Shown: positions 16,962 to 23,526, counted from the stretch's first letter. The stretch is DNA of 42,100 bases from Anaerotignum sp. (GCA_020024255.1 JAHHTX010000004.1:1-42100), one strand, 5' to 3'. Translations and numbers: made by a program. The notes: generated by a model from the sequence alone, not told the origin.

Positions 16962-17487
16962 CCTTTAACGCCTCCAACAATGGATTTGCCGGTTCTTCCT
17001 CTTTTTTTGGTAAATTGCGAAGGGAGGAAGAAATGGTCATAATGTTTTCTTTTTCAATCTCCATAAGCATTTTTCTTTTTGCCTGTACTTGCCTATCTAG
17101 TGACACCAGATTTTTCTGCATCTTGCCCTTTATGTTGTAATATGTTTCCGGCTCTAACTCATCTCTCTCCTGTTCCATGTCCCGTAGATCCTGCAAAAAT
17201 TCTTCCCGTATTTTCTCCATCTCACGGCACTCCCCAAGCAAAAGGCAATATCGGTTGATAACATTCTCATAAATGGCATCTGCTTTACCAATTTTCACAA
17301 GTAGTTTTGACAAGCGTAAAAATTCCTTGTGTGCAACTACATTTTCTTTGACCTCTTGTTTTTCTTTCAGTGGTTCGCCTGTAGCAAAAGCCGCTTCTGC
17401 TTTCTTCCGTGCCTCTAATTCTGCTTTTGTTCGGTGGCTTTTCCCTTCGCTTTTTAATACTGCATATGGTTTTGGTGGTCTGCCCAT
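16954..17487 (-). CDS. terS: Terminase small subunit, P27 family
   Basis: The 177-residue protein begins MGRPPKPYAVLKSEGKSHRT, the classic P27 terminase start, and continues with LSKLLVKIGKADAIYENVIN, RYCLLLGECREMEK and coiled-coil-rich segments. It recognises the packaging site and recruits TerL. The ribosome site AAGGTAGGGAAG lies upstream. It starts the structural block and is separated from the HNH gene by ~110 bases that I suspect contain cos. Confidence 0.88.
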   Translation of the reverse strand: MGRPPKPYAVLKSEGKSHRTKAELEARKKAEAAFATGEPLKEKQEVKENVVAHKEFLRLSKLLVKIGKADAIYENVINRYCLLLGECREMEKIREEFLQDLRDMEQERDELEPETYYNIKGKMQKNLVSLDRQVQAKRKMLMEIEKENIMTISSSLRNLPKKEEEPANPLLEALKGG

Positions 17488-17598
17488 TTTCTTCCCTACC
17501 TTCTTTTTTCTTCATTTTGGGAATATTTTATGCACAGCAGGGGCATCGTGGTCTTAAAGAAATACATTTTATGGCTACTTTATCCTGGGGGGGATATA
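17488..17598. other. Candidate cos / packaging site region
   Basis: This 111-base non-coding stretch between the HNH nuclease and terS contains a G run flanked by short inverted arms: TATCC, then T and seven G, then ATATATC (17581-17600). In HNH-plus-P27 phages the cohesive end site is typically here. The G-rich palindrome-like element is the best local candidate, but termini are not visible in integrated prophage DNA. Confidence 0.35.
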
Positions 17599-18003
17599 TC
17601 AGCAATCAAAAATCTCTTTTTCTGTTTGTTCCCTTGCTATTCTTTGTAGTAAATCCCTTGGAATCTCGCCTCTGTCCGCCATTTTATGATGCCTTGTGCA
17701 AAGTGTAATCAGGTTGGTATCTTCCAAACACAAATCGTCATTTTCTTTTATTGGAACGATATGATGTACTTCTAATTCTTTACTGTTGTACTGACGCTCT
17801 GTATCATATAAATTTTTTAAGCAAATTTGGCACAAATACCCATCTCTTTTCTTAATTTGCCTGCTTTTTTTCGTCCATACGGACTTGGAACGAAACTGAC
17901 TTTGTTCTGTGTTCCTCTTTATCCGCTTCTGTGTCCGTGGTTTCTTTGGGCATACTTCTTTGCTGTCATGAATGCCACCACAATAGATACATGATTTCTT
18001 CAT
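17599..18003 (-). CDS. HNH endonuclease, packaging-associated
   Basis: About 134 residues from the ATG of MKKSCIYCGGIHDSKEVCP; a GTG three codons upstream is possible. The N-terminus has a CxxC plus later Cys that could bind zinc. The HNH core is YLCQICLKNLYDTERQ, LEVHHIVPIKENDDLC and DTNLITLCTRHHKMAD, with the His-His pair, Asn and the final His, plus two CxxC-type metal ligands. HNH proteins beside terminase stimulate cos cleavage in HK97-like phages. It is the first late gene on the minus strand, downstream of a bidirectional terminator. Confidence 0.9.
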   Translation of the reverse strand: MKKSCIYCGGIHDSKEVCPKKPRTQKRIKRNTEQSQFRSKSVWTKKSRQIKKRDGYLCQICLKNLYDTERQYNSKELEVHHIVPIKENDDLCLEDTNLITLCTRHHKMADRGEIPRDLLQRIAREQTEKEIFDC

Positions 18004-18026
18004 TCTTATCACCGGCTTTCTTATAT

Positions 18027-18065
18027 GAAAAAACCTGACAAATATTGATTTTATCAGGTTTTTTC
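18027..18065. terminator. Strong bidirectional Rho-independent terminator
   Basis: GAAAAAACCTGA (18027-18038) and TCAGGTTTTTTC (18054-18065) form a perfect 12-bp stem with a 15-base loop; both strands carry a T run. It would stop early minus-strand transcripts from the regulator region before the late operon, and so insulates the plus-strand island from the late genes. Late expression would then need a promoter between 18,026 and 18,003 or anti-termination. Confidence 0.8.
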
Positions 18066-18087
18066 GTATATATTTCTTTTATTTTTC

Positions 18088-18116
18088 TTGACAGCCACGT
18101 TATAACGTGGTATAAT
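18088..18116 (+). promoter_or_regulatory. Consensus sigma-A promoter with 16-bp palindromic operator in the spacer
   Basis: TTGACA, a 17-base spacer and TATAAT match the housekeeping consensus exactly. The spacer contains the perfect palindrome CCACGTTATAACGTGG (18095-18110), placed so that a dimeric repressor would exclude RNA polymerase. It drives the two micro-peptides and the XRE gene. An operator for that XRE protein (autoregulation) is the simplest reading. Confidence 0.85.
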
Positions 18117-18142
18117 AAAATCATAGAAAGGAGGTGAACAGC

Positions 18143-18232
18143 ATGGAGGTCATAAATACAATAGCCAATCTACTTACAGCAATAATAAACCTCGCAACGG
18201 CAGTTATCCTGTATAGATTGGCTAAGAAATAG
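18143..18232 (+). CDS. 29-residue hydrophobic membrane micro-peptide
   Basis: The reading frame starts with ATG after an ideal AAAGGAGGTG ribosome site (spacing 6) and a consensus promoter. The peptide begins MEVINTIANLLTAIINLATA and ends YRLAKK: one predicted transmembrane helix with a basic C-terminus. This is the profile of type I toxin peptides and holin-like micro-peptides, but I cannot assign a family. A GC-rich hairpin (GGGGC-AACC-GCCCC, 18237-18250) follows the stop codon directly. It is the first gene of a three-gene plus-strand unit with an XRE regulator. Confidence 0.7.
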   Translation: MEVINTIANLLTAIINLATAVILYRLAKK

Positions 18233-18236
18233 GGTT

Positions 18237-18250
18237 TGGGGCAACCGCCC
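18237..18250 (+). other. GC-rich hairpin between the two micro-peptide genes
   Basis: GGGGC-AACC-GCCCC forms a 5-bp all-G:C stem with a tetraloop five bases after the stop codon of the 29-residue peptide. No long T run follows, so it is more likely an mRNA stability or attenuation element than a full terminator. It could make downstream gene expression much weaker than that of the first gene. Confidence 0.45.
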
Positions 18251-18286
18251 CTCCCTTATTCTCATCATACTCCATGTGCAAAGAAT

Positions 18287-18367
18287 ATGCAAATATTTTC
18301 TACAATTATCAGCATCATTGCATTAGTGGTTGCAATCGCCGCTTTTGCAAAATCTTTAAAAAAATAG
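18287..18367 (+). CDS. 26-residue hydrophobic membrane micro-peptide
   Basis: The frame begins MQIFSTIISIIALVVAIAAF and ends AKSLKK. It is one predicted transmembrane helix with a C-terminal di-lysine, the same architecture as the preceding 29-residue peptide, though the sequences are not obviously alignable. The ribosome site is weak (AAAGA), so it would be translated less. It lies between the first micro-peptide and the XRE gene on the same strand and probably on the same transcript. Existence as a real gene is inferred from hydrophobicity, architecture and context. Confidence 0.5.
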   Translation: MQIFSTIISIIALVVAIAAFAKSLKK

Positions 18368-18377
18368 GAGGCATCTT

Positions 18378-18575
18378 ATGCAGTTACGCACAATCAGACT
18401 GGAAGCCGGTCTTTCTGTCCCTGCTCTCAGCCGTTTAAGCTCTGTACCTGTCCGCACAATCGAAGATATAGAGAAGCGTGGAGATTGTAAAGTTTCCACT
18501 GCAAAACTTCTCGCTTCTGCTTTAAATGTTTCTCTTGATACCCTTTGTGCTGACAACTTAGAAAAAGACCGTTAA
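18378..18575 (+). CDS. Small XRE-family DNA-binding protein
   Basis: 65 residues, with ATAGGAGGCATCTT before the ATG. The helix-turn-helix is in the first ~55 residues (RTIRLEAGLSVPALSRLSSV, then TIEDIEKRGDCKVSTAKLLA, SALNVSLDTL), the usual Cro/C1 fold. There is no other domain. It is the last gene of the plus-strand island and its 3' end is built into the terminator. It may bind the palindrome in the promoter of this unit (inference), acting as a repressor or as the antitoxin-like regulator of the two micro-peptides. Confidence 0.85.
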   Translation: MQLRTIRLEAGLSVPALSRLSSVPVRTIEDIEKRGDCKVSTAKLLASALNVSLDTLCADNLEKDR

Positions 18576-18588
18576 TGCGGTCTTTTTT
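18562..18588 (+). terminator. Rho-independent terminator of the plus-strand island
   Basis: AAAAAGACCG (18562-18571), loop TTAATG, CGGTCTTTTT (18578-18587) and an extra T make a 10-bp stem with T tail. The stop codon of the XRE gene lies in the loop, so coding sequence and terminator are fused. Confidence 0.85.
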
Positions 18589-18681
18589 CCTTTCTATGAA
18601 TAAGAAGGAGCGTTTCTTACTCTCCCTCCTTTTTCGATACTATCATAATATCACATTTTTATACCCTACTACTGCAAACTT

Positions 18682-19146
18682 TTACAAAACTTTGTCACTT
18701 ATCCGAAGTCCTCGCTCTTCTGCAAAAATTTTTCTTGCTTTCTTTAGCCAATTGTAAATATTTCTCTCACTTGCAGGAATTTTCAATTCTGCCCGATGTA
18801 CTCTCTCAGATATTTCTCCTTTCCGAATGTCCCGCTCCGGTTCGGTGAAATAAACTAGCTCCACCGCCTGACGCTGATATTTATCTAAACATTGCAGTGT
18901 CTTTTCCACTGCCAAAATATCTCTGATTTCTGCTGCCATTTCCAACACTGCCGTTTCTGCTGCCATAACTGCATAAGCCGTTGCATCAGAATAGCCACCC
19001 TTTCCACTCCGCATAAATTCCTTTTTGGTCTGCTTATAGATTTCCTCTCGTACTTTGTTTTCTAATTCTGACGCTGATAGTCTGCCACAAGCAGCATAAA
19101 ACCGGAAGGCTTCCGTGGCATAATCTCGAATATTATCTTTTTTCAT
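18682..19146 (-). CDS. Sigma-like / ArpU-type late transcription regulator
   Basis: 154 residues. The C-terminal half (KTLQCLDKYQRQAVELVYFT, then ASERNIYNWLKKARKIFAEE) resembles the region-4 helix-turn-helix of sigma factors seen in phage late regulators of the ArpU/RinA type. The N-terminal half is helical (RFYAACGRLSASELENKVRE). It is the last gene of the early minus-strand operon and lies just before the late block, the classical site of a late-gene activator. It probably switches on the terminase-to-tail operon. Role is inferred from position and fold resemblance. Confidence 0.7.
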   Translation of the reverse strand: MKKDNIRDYATEAFRFYAACGRLSASELENKVREEIYKQTKKEFMRSGKGGYSDATAYAVMAAETAVLEMAAEIRDILAVEKTLQCLDKYQRQAVELVYFTEPERDIRKGEISERVHRAELKIPASERNIYNWLKKARKIFAEERGLRISDKVL

Positions 19147-19203
19147 GTTTCCTCCTCCTGCTTTTTTTCATTTTTGCAGCAGAAACGCACCTGACCTAAA
19201 CCA

Positions 19204-19464
19204 TTATTGTATTTTATGGATAATCAAATGAATCCTATTATTTTCCTTGTCTCGTTTTATCCATACTTGTTCCGTTTTTGCTATGTGCTGATTTTCCTCT
19301 CTTTGAAAATCAATCGTCAAGTTCTCCCCTGATGCTTTTACAGCAAATAAAAGATATGTACTCACTTCTTGTGCAAACCTATGATATAGACTTACTTCAC
19401 GATTCAGTTTTTCAAACTTCTCCTTCTGTTTTCTTATTCTCGTGATTCGCCTTTCGCTTTTCAT
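19204..19464 (-). CDS. Small basic phage protein of unknown function
   Basis: 86 residues from MKSERRITRIRKQKEKFEKL. The start forms an ATGA overlap with the recU stop; the same frame is open further upstream but that part lies inside recU. The N-terminal ~30 residues are strongly basic and helical, followed by LYHRFAQEVSTYLLFAVKAS and a beta-like C-terminus (EQVWIKRDKENNRIHLIIHK). I do not recognise it. Coupling to recU suggests a role in DNA processing, without direct evidence. Confidence 0.6.
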   Translation of the reverse strand: MKSERRITRIRKQKEKFEKLNREVSLYHRFAQEVSTYLLFAVKASGENLTIDFQREENQHIAKTEQVWIKRDKENNRIHLIIHKIQ

Positions 19465-19970
19465 GTGCCATGCTCCTTTTCCAAAAAATATAAAATATTC
19501 CCTTCTTCTGCTATGGCAAATTGCTCTGCATCTTCTTCTGTCATGTACTGCCTGCCGAAAATCCCTTTCATGTCCTGCCAAACCACAAAAGGGATTTTGC
19601 AAAACTGCGTAAAGCCAAAGGATACCAGTATAAAACATTCCGCTCCCATCATGTGGTATGCATATAGTTCATTTTCTTGGTTATCCGTCAGACGGCTTTT
19701 TTCGATTCTGTCCCCGTCTGTGTGCTTGGCTTCAAAAACCACTGTTTTACCACCACGCAGAACCCCTTTAAAGTCAGGCTGTGCCTGTTTGGTAAATACG
19801 GCTGTAAACTGCCCTTTTTGATTCATCTTCCCCAAGGGTTTCATGGGTTCCGGTGTCTTTTCAATAATTGCCTTCCCCTGTTCCCTGTAATATTTACAGG
19901 AAGCGGAAACAATCCGCTCAAAAATTTCCCCGGCTGCCTTGCTCCGCTTCCCTGTCATTGTTCTGTCCAT
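19461..19970 (-). CDS. recU: Holliday junction resolvase, RecU family
   Basis: 169 residues. The core is KRSKAAGEIFERIVSASCKY, QPDFKGVLRGGKTVVFEAKH with Asp66, Glu80 and Lys82 of the PD-(D/E)xK site, and then RLTDNQENELYAYHMMGAEC. This is the RecU/PBSX-type resolvase found in many Firmicutes phages. It resolves recombination or replication junctions into packageable DNA. It starts behind GGGGAAG and overlaps the DUF3310 gene by 16 bases. Confidence 0.88.
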   Translation of the reverse strand: MDRTMTGKRSKAAGEIFERIVSASCKYYREQGKAIIEKTPEPMKPLGKMNQKGQFTAVFTKQAQPDFKGVLRGGKTVVFEAKHTDGDRIEKSRLTDNQENELYAYHMMGAECFILVSFGFTQFCKIPFVVWQDMKGIFGRQYMTEEDAEQFAIAEEGNILYFLEKEHGT

Positions 19971-20200
19971 GCTGCCACTTCCCCTTTTTCTGTTCTTTCT
20001 TCTGCCTCTATTTCAAATGCCAAATACTGGGCTGCCTTTTGTAAATCCTCCAAACGGTTCCCTTTTCTCCCTGCCCTGCAAATATATTTGATTACATTTC
20101 CAAGGCAAAAATTAAAATCCCAGTCCTGTATAAACTCTATCACTTCGGTTTTGTGCCCTGCGTAATAGCTGGGACGAATCACATCTTTTTTTTGCTCCAT
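19955..20200 (-). CDS. DUF3310 phage protein
   Basis: The 81-residue protein contains DVIRPSYYAGHKTEVIEFIQ, NFCLGNVIKYICRAGRKGNR and EDLQKAAQYLAFEIE. This is the strongly conserved DUF3310 signature (HY......EVI......F..GN.IKY..R...K....DL.KA..YL). It is widespread in phages near nucleotide metabolism or replication genes, with no firmly established biochemical role that I know of. It lies upstream of recU with overlapping frames. Confidence 0.9.
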   Translation of the reverse strand: MEQKKDVIRPSYYAGHKTEVIEFIQDWDFNFCLGNVIKYICRAGRKGNRLEDLQKAAQYLAFEIEAEERTEKGEVAAWTEQ

Positions 20201-20237
20201 AATCTATCCCCTCCTCAAAACGGCAAATTATCCTCTG

Positions 20238-21086
20238 CTATAATTCCAATGAAATTTGGTTCGGAAATTCTTCCATCACCCACCAGCGAAAAACTTCTTC
20301 TCCTGTTTTCCACTTTGTTTCTTTTCCCCGTTTTTCACGCTCTAACAACATTTTGTCAAATGCCCGTATATAATTTTGTTTATATATGGGAAATCTTGCA
20401 AATTCAAAGCCCCGTTTGCTTTTTTCTGCCAATGGGCAGCCAATACAACCAACTCTTTGAAATCCGCACTGATACAATTCATTTGTTTTTATTTTTTCAC
20501 TGTTGATATAGTCCCAAATATCGTTATCTGTCCAGTCAATTATAGGATTACATACACGCTTTGCTTTTAGTCTGCAATTTTCGAACAACATCCTTGTATT
20601 GCTGTTATCGTTAATCAGTATTCGCTTTTCTTTTTCTCTGTGAGGTTTTTCGTACACTGCACGATTTTTTCTTTTTGTACTTTCTGCCCATCTGACACCT
20701 GTTGCAATCATACGGTTTTTCCCATTCTGTTCTTTTAAAATTTCACAGCAATACCGGATTAACCGTGTTGGCGGTATTAGCTTTTGTGGTATTAACGACC
20801 ACATAGATACCCCCTTCCCTTTGTACGTTGGATAATTTATACTGCATTTTATTCCCTTTTCTTCCAATGCTGCAAATGTACTGCGGATATGGTAAACCGT
20901 TTCAGGGGCATCTGCTGTCGTCAAATTATGGTGTGCCTCGAATTTTATGCCCGATTTTTCAGCCAAATGTAACAAAACATCACTGTCCTTCCCTCCGCTT
21001 ACGGTGATTATCAAAGGTTGTTCATAGACTTGCAGGCTCATTTCAGAAGCTAACTTTAACCGTTCAATGGCTTTCTTTTCCAACAA
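20238..21086 (-). CDS. PAPS reductase-like PP-loop protein of phage
   Basis: 282 residues. The PP-loop is ITVSGGKDSDVLLHLAEKSG (SGGKDSD at residues 30-36), as in phosphoadenosine phosphosulfate reductases and ATP pyrophosphatases. It further has RYCCEILKEQNGKNRMIATG, VRWAESTKRKNR, CNPIIDWTDNDIWDYI and a C-terminal GFQRVGCIGCPL, whose cysteines could bind a metal or Fe-S cluster. True sulfate assimilation is unlikely in this context; such phage proteins may modify DNA or RNA or adenylate another substrate. It lies between SSB and DUF3310 in the replication block. Confidence 0.85.
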   Translation of the reverse strand: MLEKKAIERLKLASEMSLQVYEQPLIITVSGGKDSDVLLHLAEKSGIKFEAHHNLTTADAPETVYHIRSTFAALEEKGIKCSINYPTYKGKGVSMWSLIPQKLIPPTRLIRYCCEILKEQNGKNRMIATGVRWAESTKRKNRAVYEKPHREKEKRILINDNSNTRMLFENCRLKAKRVCNPIIDWTDNDIWDYINSEKIKTNELYQCGFQRVGCIGCPLAEKSKRGFEFARFPIYKQNYIRAFDKMLLEREKRGKETKWKTGEEVFRWWVMEEFPNQISLEL

Positions 21087-21108
21087 TTAAATCACCTTTC
21101 TTTCTGTG

Positions 21109-21573
21109 TCAAAAGGGCAAATCATCATCTTCTATACTTTCATCAATGGGGTCAAAGCATTTGCCTTCGGCAAACGGCTTCGCCGCCCCGTTTTCTTCGG
21201 GGTGCAGAGGGTAAAAGCCCGCATTTTCTCCTTCACTTTTCGGCTTTGCCTGCCCTCCTTCTTCTTTGCCGCCTGTAAAATGCTGTTCTTCCACAACCAC
21301 TTCCGTAGTCCATCTTTTGTTACCGCTCTTGTCCTCCCAGCTTCTCACCTGCAACCTTCCCACAACTGCCACCATCTGCCCTTTTTGAAAATACTTTTCC
21401 GCAAATGTGGCAGACTTCCCAAAGGTAATGCAGGGAATAAAGTCCGCCCCTTGGTCTTTTCCCCTGCGGTTCACCGCAAGGGTATATCTGCCTATGGCAA
21501 TCTGCTCAGGCCCTTGGCTGTATCTGATTTCAGGGTCTTTTACAAGCCGTCCCATGAAAATAACCTTGTTCAC
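21109..21573 (-). CDS. ssb: Single-stranded DNA-binding protein
   Basis: 154 residues. The OB-fold starts MNKVIFMGRLVKDPEIRYSQ and includes DFIPCITFGKSATFAEKYFQ and QMVAVVGRLQVRSWEDKSG. A Gly/Lys/Pro-rich linker leads to the acidic C-terminal tip DESIEDDDLPF, the interaction site for replication and repair partners. This is a phage-encoded SSB that would coat single strands made by the HUH Rep-type replication. It overlaps the upstream Cys-rich gene by ATGA. Confidence 0.95.
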   Translation of the reverse strand: MNKVIFMGRLVKDPEIRYSQGPEQIAIGRYTLAVNRRGKDQGADFIPCITFGKSATFAEKYFQKGQMVAVVGRLQVRSWEDKSGNKRWTTEVVVEEQHFTGGKEEGGQAKPKSEGENAGFYPLHPEENGAAKPFAEGKCFDPIDESIEDDDLPF

Positions 21574-21785
21574 TTTTTGTACCCTCCATTCTTTTTCATG
21601 CAGGCATGAATTGCGTCCCTGCGTCTGTTACATGCCTCCCACATATCACGTTTTGTCTTTCTTTCCTCCTCCTTCTTCCATTTTTGATTTCCGGCCCAAT
21701 CTATGTATAATCTGCATCGGCTGTGGCAATTCTCTGTCCGCAGTTCACAATTTCTGCAAGGACAATGGCTGCATACAATTCCCAT
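21570..21785 (-). CDS. Small cysteine-rich phage protein
   Basis: 71 residues. The N-terminus MGIVCSHCPCRNCELRTENC plus HSRC has six to seven closely spaced Cys and is probably a zinc knuckle. The rest is a charged helix (WKKEEERKTKRDMWEACNRR). I do not recognise it. It is coupled to ssb by ATGA overlap and separated from the Rep gene by five bases, which suggests a replication accessory role. Confidence 0.65.
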   Translation of the reverse strand: MGIVCSHCPCRNCELRTENCHSRCRLYIDWAGNQKWKKEEERKTKRDMWEACNRRRDAIHACMKKNGGYKK

Positions 21786-21790
21786 ACCGC

Positions 21791-22534
21791 TTATGCCTCC
21801 TTTCGTAAGTCGTCCCCATAATCCATACCGCCTTTTTTCACTGCCTTCATATATCGCACCCAGCCGATTTCTGGAAAGAAGTCCTCTGTTTTGATATATA
21901 AGTCATAGCCTTTTGGAACGTGCAGCGGCTTTGCCTTTTTCCCATTTGTTTCTTTCACCTGTTCAATGGTGACTTTCGGCTCTTTCAGGTTTCTGCTCCT
22001 TGTCCATCGCTTTGTTCCCTTTCTGGTGTTCTCCTTGCTGATGTATGTTGCCAGCTTGGTATCCTTCTGGTTCTTCTTCAGGCTTTTGATTTTCACCAGA
22101 CCCCTGTCCCATACACTCTGCAAAACCTCTCTTGCTTCTTTCATGGAAAAACCCGCAAAACCGTTTAGTATCACATGGTGGTGTACTCTACCTTCCGTTT
22201 CTGTCACCTGTATGTATTTCACTTCCCCAAAACCGTTCCGCTTCCGCCACCGCTTCAAACGGGAAAAGAAATTTTGCATTTCCTTCTTTGCTTCTTCCTC
22301 TGTCACAGCCCTGTCATAAGTGAATAAAACAAAATAGTCCTCTTTTCCAAAATTGGCATTGATGGTTCTGGTGAGATTCTTTCTGGCAATTTCCAGATTC
22401 CGCTTTTCCTGCTCTTCCGATGTCATATTTTCATTCCTTCCTCTTTCGTATTTTTTCCCTACGGTTCTGGGGGAGTAAAATTCCTCTACTTCGTATATAT
22501 CCCCTGCCCATATCTTCTTTCTGTATTTTGGCAT
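21791..22534 (-). CDS. HUH-family rolling-circle-type replication initiator (Rep, ORF2/G2P-like)
   Basis: 247 residues from MPKYRKKIWAGDIYEVEEFY, which follows an AGAGG site; the frame is open further upstream but without one. Motif I is YFVLFTYDRAV (~67-77). The metal-binding HUH motif is EGRVHHHVILNG (His118-His120). The nicking Tyr is probably Tyr164 in KLATYISKEN. These features match the G2P/ORF2-type HUH endonucleases that nick one strand and start rolling-circle replication. The protein is combined with SSB downstream. HUH initiators are less usual than theta-type replisomes in tailed phages, and no helicase loader or DnaD-like gene is visible nearby. Confidence 0.82.
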   Translation of the reverse strand: MPKYRKKIWAGDIYEVEEFYSPRTVGKKYERGRNENMTSEEQEKRNLEIARKNLTRTINANFGKEDYFVLFTYDRAVTEEEAKKEMQNFFSRLKRWRKRNGFGEVKYIQVTETEGRVHHHVILNGFAGFSMKEAREVLQSVWDRGLVKIKSLKKNQKDTKLATYISKENTRKGTKRWTRSRNLKEPKVTIEQVKETNGKKAKPLHVPKGYDLYIKTEDFFPEIGWVRYMKAVKKGGMDYGDDLRKEA

Positions 22535-22636
22535 AGCTTGTCCTCTTTCTCTTTTCCTATTTCTTTCCTGTGATATGCACATAAAGTTAATTGCTATATG
22601 GACAGACAAAAGGGACCATTTCCCTTCTTTTTTTTC

Positions 22637-22666
22637 TTGCACTTTCTCCGCTTTTTGTGCTATGAT
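22637..22666 (+). promoter_or_regulatory. Promoter of a candidate antisense RNA
   Basis: TTGCAC, 18 bases and TATGAT point rightward, opposite to all neighbouring genes. Transcription would start around 22,673 and run into the hairpin and T run at 22,700-22,747. Confidence 0.5.
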
Positions 22667-22671
22667 AGAGG

Positions 22672-22747
22672 AAAAAAACGCATTTCTTTACAAAGGTTTG
22701 TCTGCCAATACCCACCCCGTAAGTAGGTATTGACAGACGCTTTTTTT
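22672..22747 (+). ncRNA. Candidate ~75-nt countertranscribed RNA opposite the Rep leader
   Basis: Between the promoter at 22,637 and the T run ending near 22,747 lies a short stretch without a coding frame. Its 3' part folds as GTCTGCCAATACC (22700-22712), a 13-base loop and GGTATTGACAGAC (22726-22738), a 13-bp stem with one mismatch, followed by GC and seven T, i.e. an intrinsic terminator on the plus strand. Rep mRNA read from upstream minus-strand genes would contain the complement, so the RNA is placed like the ctRNAs that control Rep synthesis in rolling-circle plasmids. Alternatively the hairpin is the double-strand origin, with the nick site in its loop. Confidence 0.45.
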
Positions 22748-23276
22748 ATCTTCTAACCTTTTCTTTCTTTGCTGCCTCCCGTTTTGGCTCTTTGTTCTTT
22801 TGCCCTGTTTTCGCCTTTTCTTCTTTTTTTGGCTTGCTCTGTTTTGTGGCTTTGTCCTCTTCGGTATTGGGCAGTAAAATTTCTCCCCTTGATGCCGCCA
22901 GTTCAATGTTGATTTTGATTCCTGTTTTCTGTTCCACATCTTCTGTCATGTCTTTCCAATTAACAAAACCACCGCCCATACAGTCTGTTTTTTCATTGAA
23001 CCGTTCTGCAAACCGCCGCAGACGCATTTTCCCAAAATCAAACTCGTCCATCAAAACTTCAAGGCTCATTGTCAGTACCGTTGCCATAACCAATTCCCGC
23101 ACACGGTCTGCCGCTCCTGATGCCTCCAGCTGTGTCACACGCCCGTTCATCTGAATCCCTGTGATGTTCCGCAGGGTAAGTTCTTTTTCCAGCTCTGCCA
23201 ATCCGCCTGCCTGTACAATAGTCCTTGCCAATGCCAAACCGTCTGCTCTTCCTTGCTGATAATCCTTTAATTTCAT
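22746..23276 (-). CDS. Phage protein of unknown function with Lys-rich tail
   Basis: 176 residues. The folded part (MKLKDYQQGRADGLALARTI, VMATVLTMSLEVLMDEFDFG, RRFAERFNEKTDCMGGGFVN) looks helical. The last ~40 residues are almost entirely Lys, Glu, Ala and Gln (KEEKAKTGQKNKEPKREAAK) and probably bind nucleic acid or are disordered. I do not recognise the family. It lies upstream of the Rep gene in the early operon; a replication role is possible by position only. Confidence 0.6.
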   Translation of the reverse strand: MKLKDYQQGRADGLALARTIVQAGGLAELEKELTLRNITGIQMNGRVTQLEASGAADRVRELVMATVLTMSLEVLMDEFDFGKMRLRRFAERFNEKTDCMGGGFVNWKDMTEDVEQKTGIKINIELAASRGEILLPNTEEDKATKQSKPKKEEKAKTGQKNKEPKREAAKKEKVRR

Positions 23277-23328
23277 GTCATGCCTGCCTTTCCCGCTTTT
23301 TCTGCTTTCTTTCCTAAATCACACCTTT

Positions 23329-23526
23329 TTAAAATGGCATTCCTACTTCCCTTCCTTCTTTTTCCTTTATGATTTCTGCCATTTCCCCATGTAACATCAG
23401 TGACAGCTCCAAGGCAATGTCCCGAATATCCTCATCTTCTTTTCTGCTTTCCACCAAAAGCACAGCAAGAAGCTTTGTCACTAATTCCACAGCATTAAAG
23501 CTGCTGATTGTTTCTTTATTTTCCAT
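23329..23526 (-). CDS. Small helical phage protein, unknown
   Basis: 65 residues: MENKETISSFNAVELVTKLL then AVLLVESRKEDEDIRDIALE and a C-terminus with EIIKEKEGREVGMPF. It is an all-helical acidic protein that I do not recognise. Its ribosome-site region is nearly identical to that of the next upstream gene (see repeat at 23520), suggesting that the pair arose by local duplication or shares regulation. Confidence 0.55.
   Translation of the reverse strand: MENKETISSFNAVELVTKLLAVLLVESRKEDEDIRDIALELSLMLHGEMAEIIKEKEGREVGMPF

Noticed and set aside
19465..19638. Upstream extension of the small basic gene (frame open to 19638)
   Set aside because: The extension lies wholly inside recU in another frame, and the ATGA overlap at 19464 gives a better start.
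22535..22642. N-terminal extension of the Rep gene
   Set aside because: The upstream ATG has no ribosome site; the ATG at 22534 has AGAGG and begins the conserved part.
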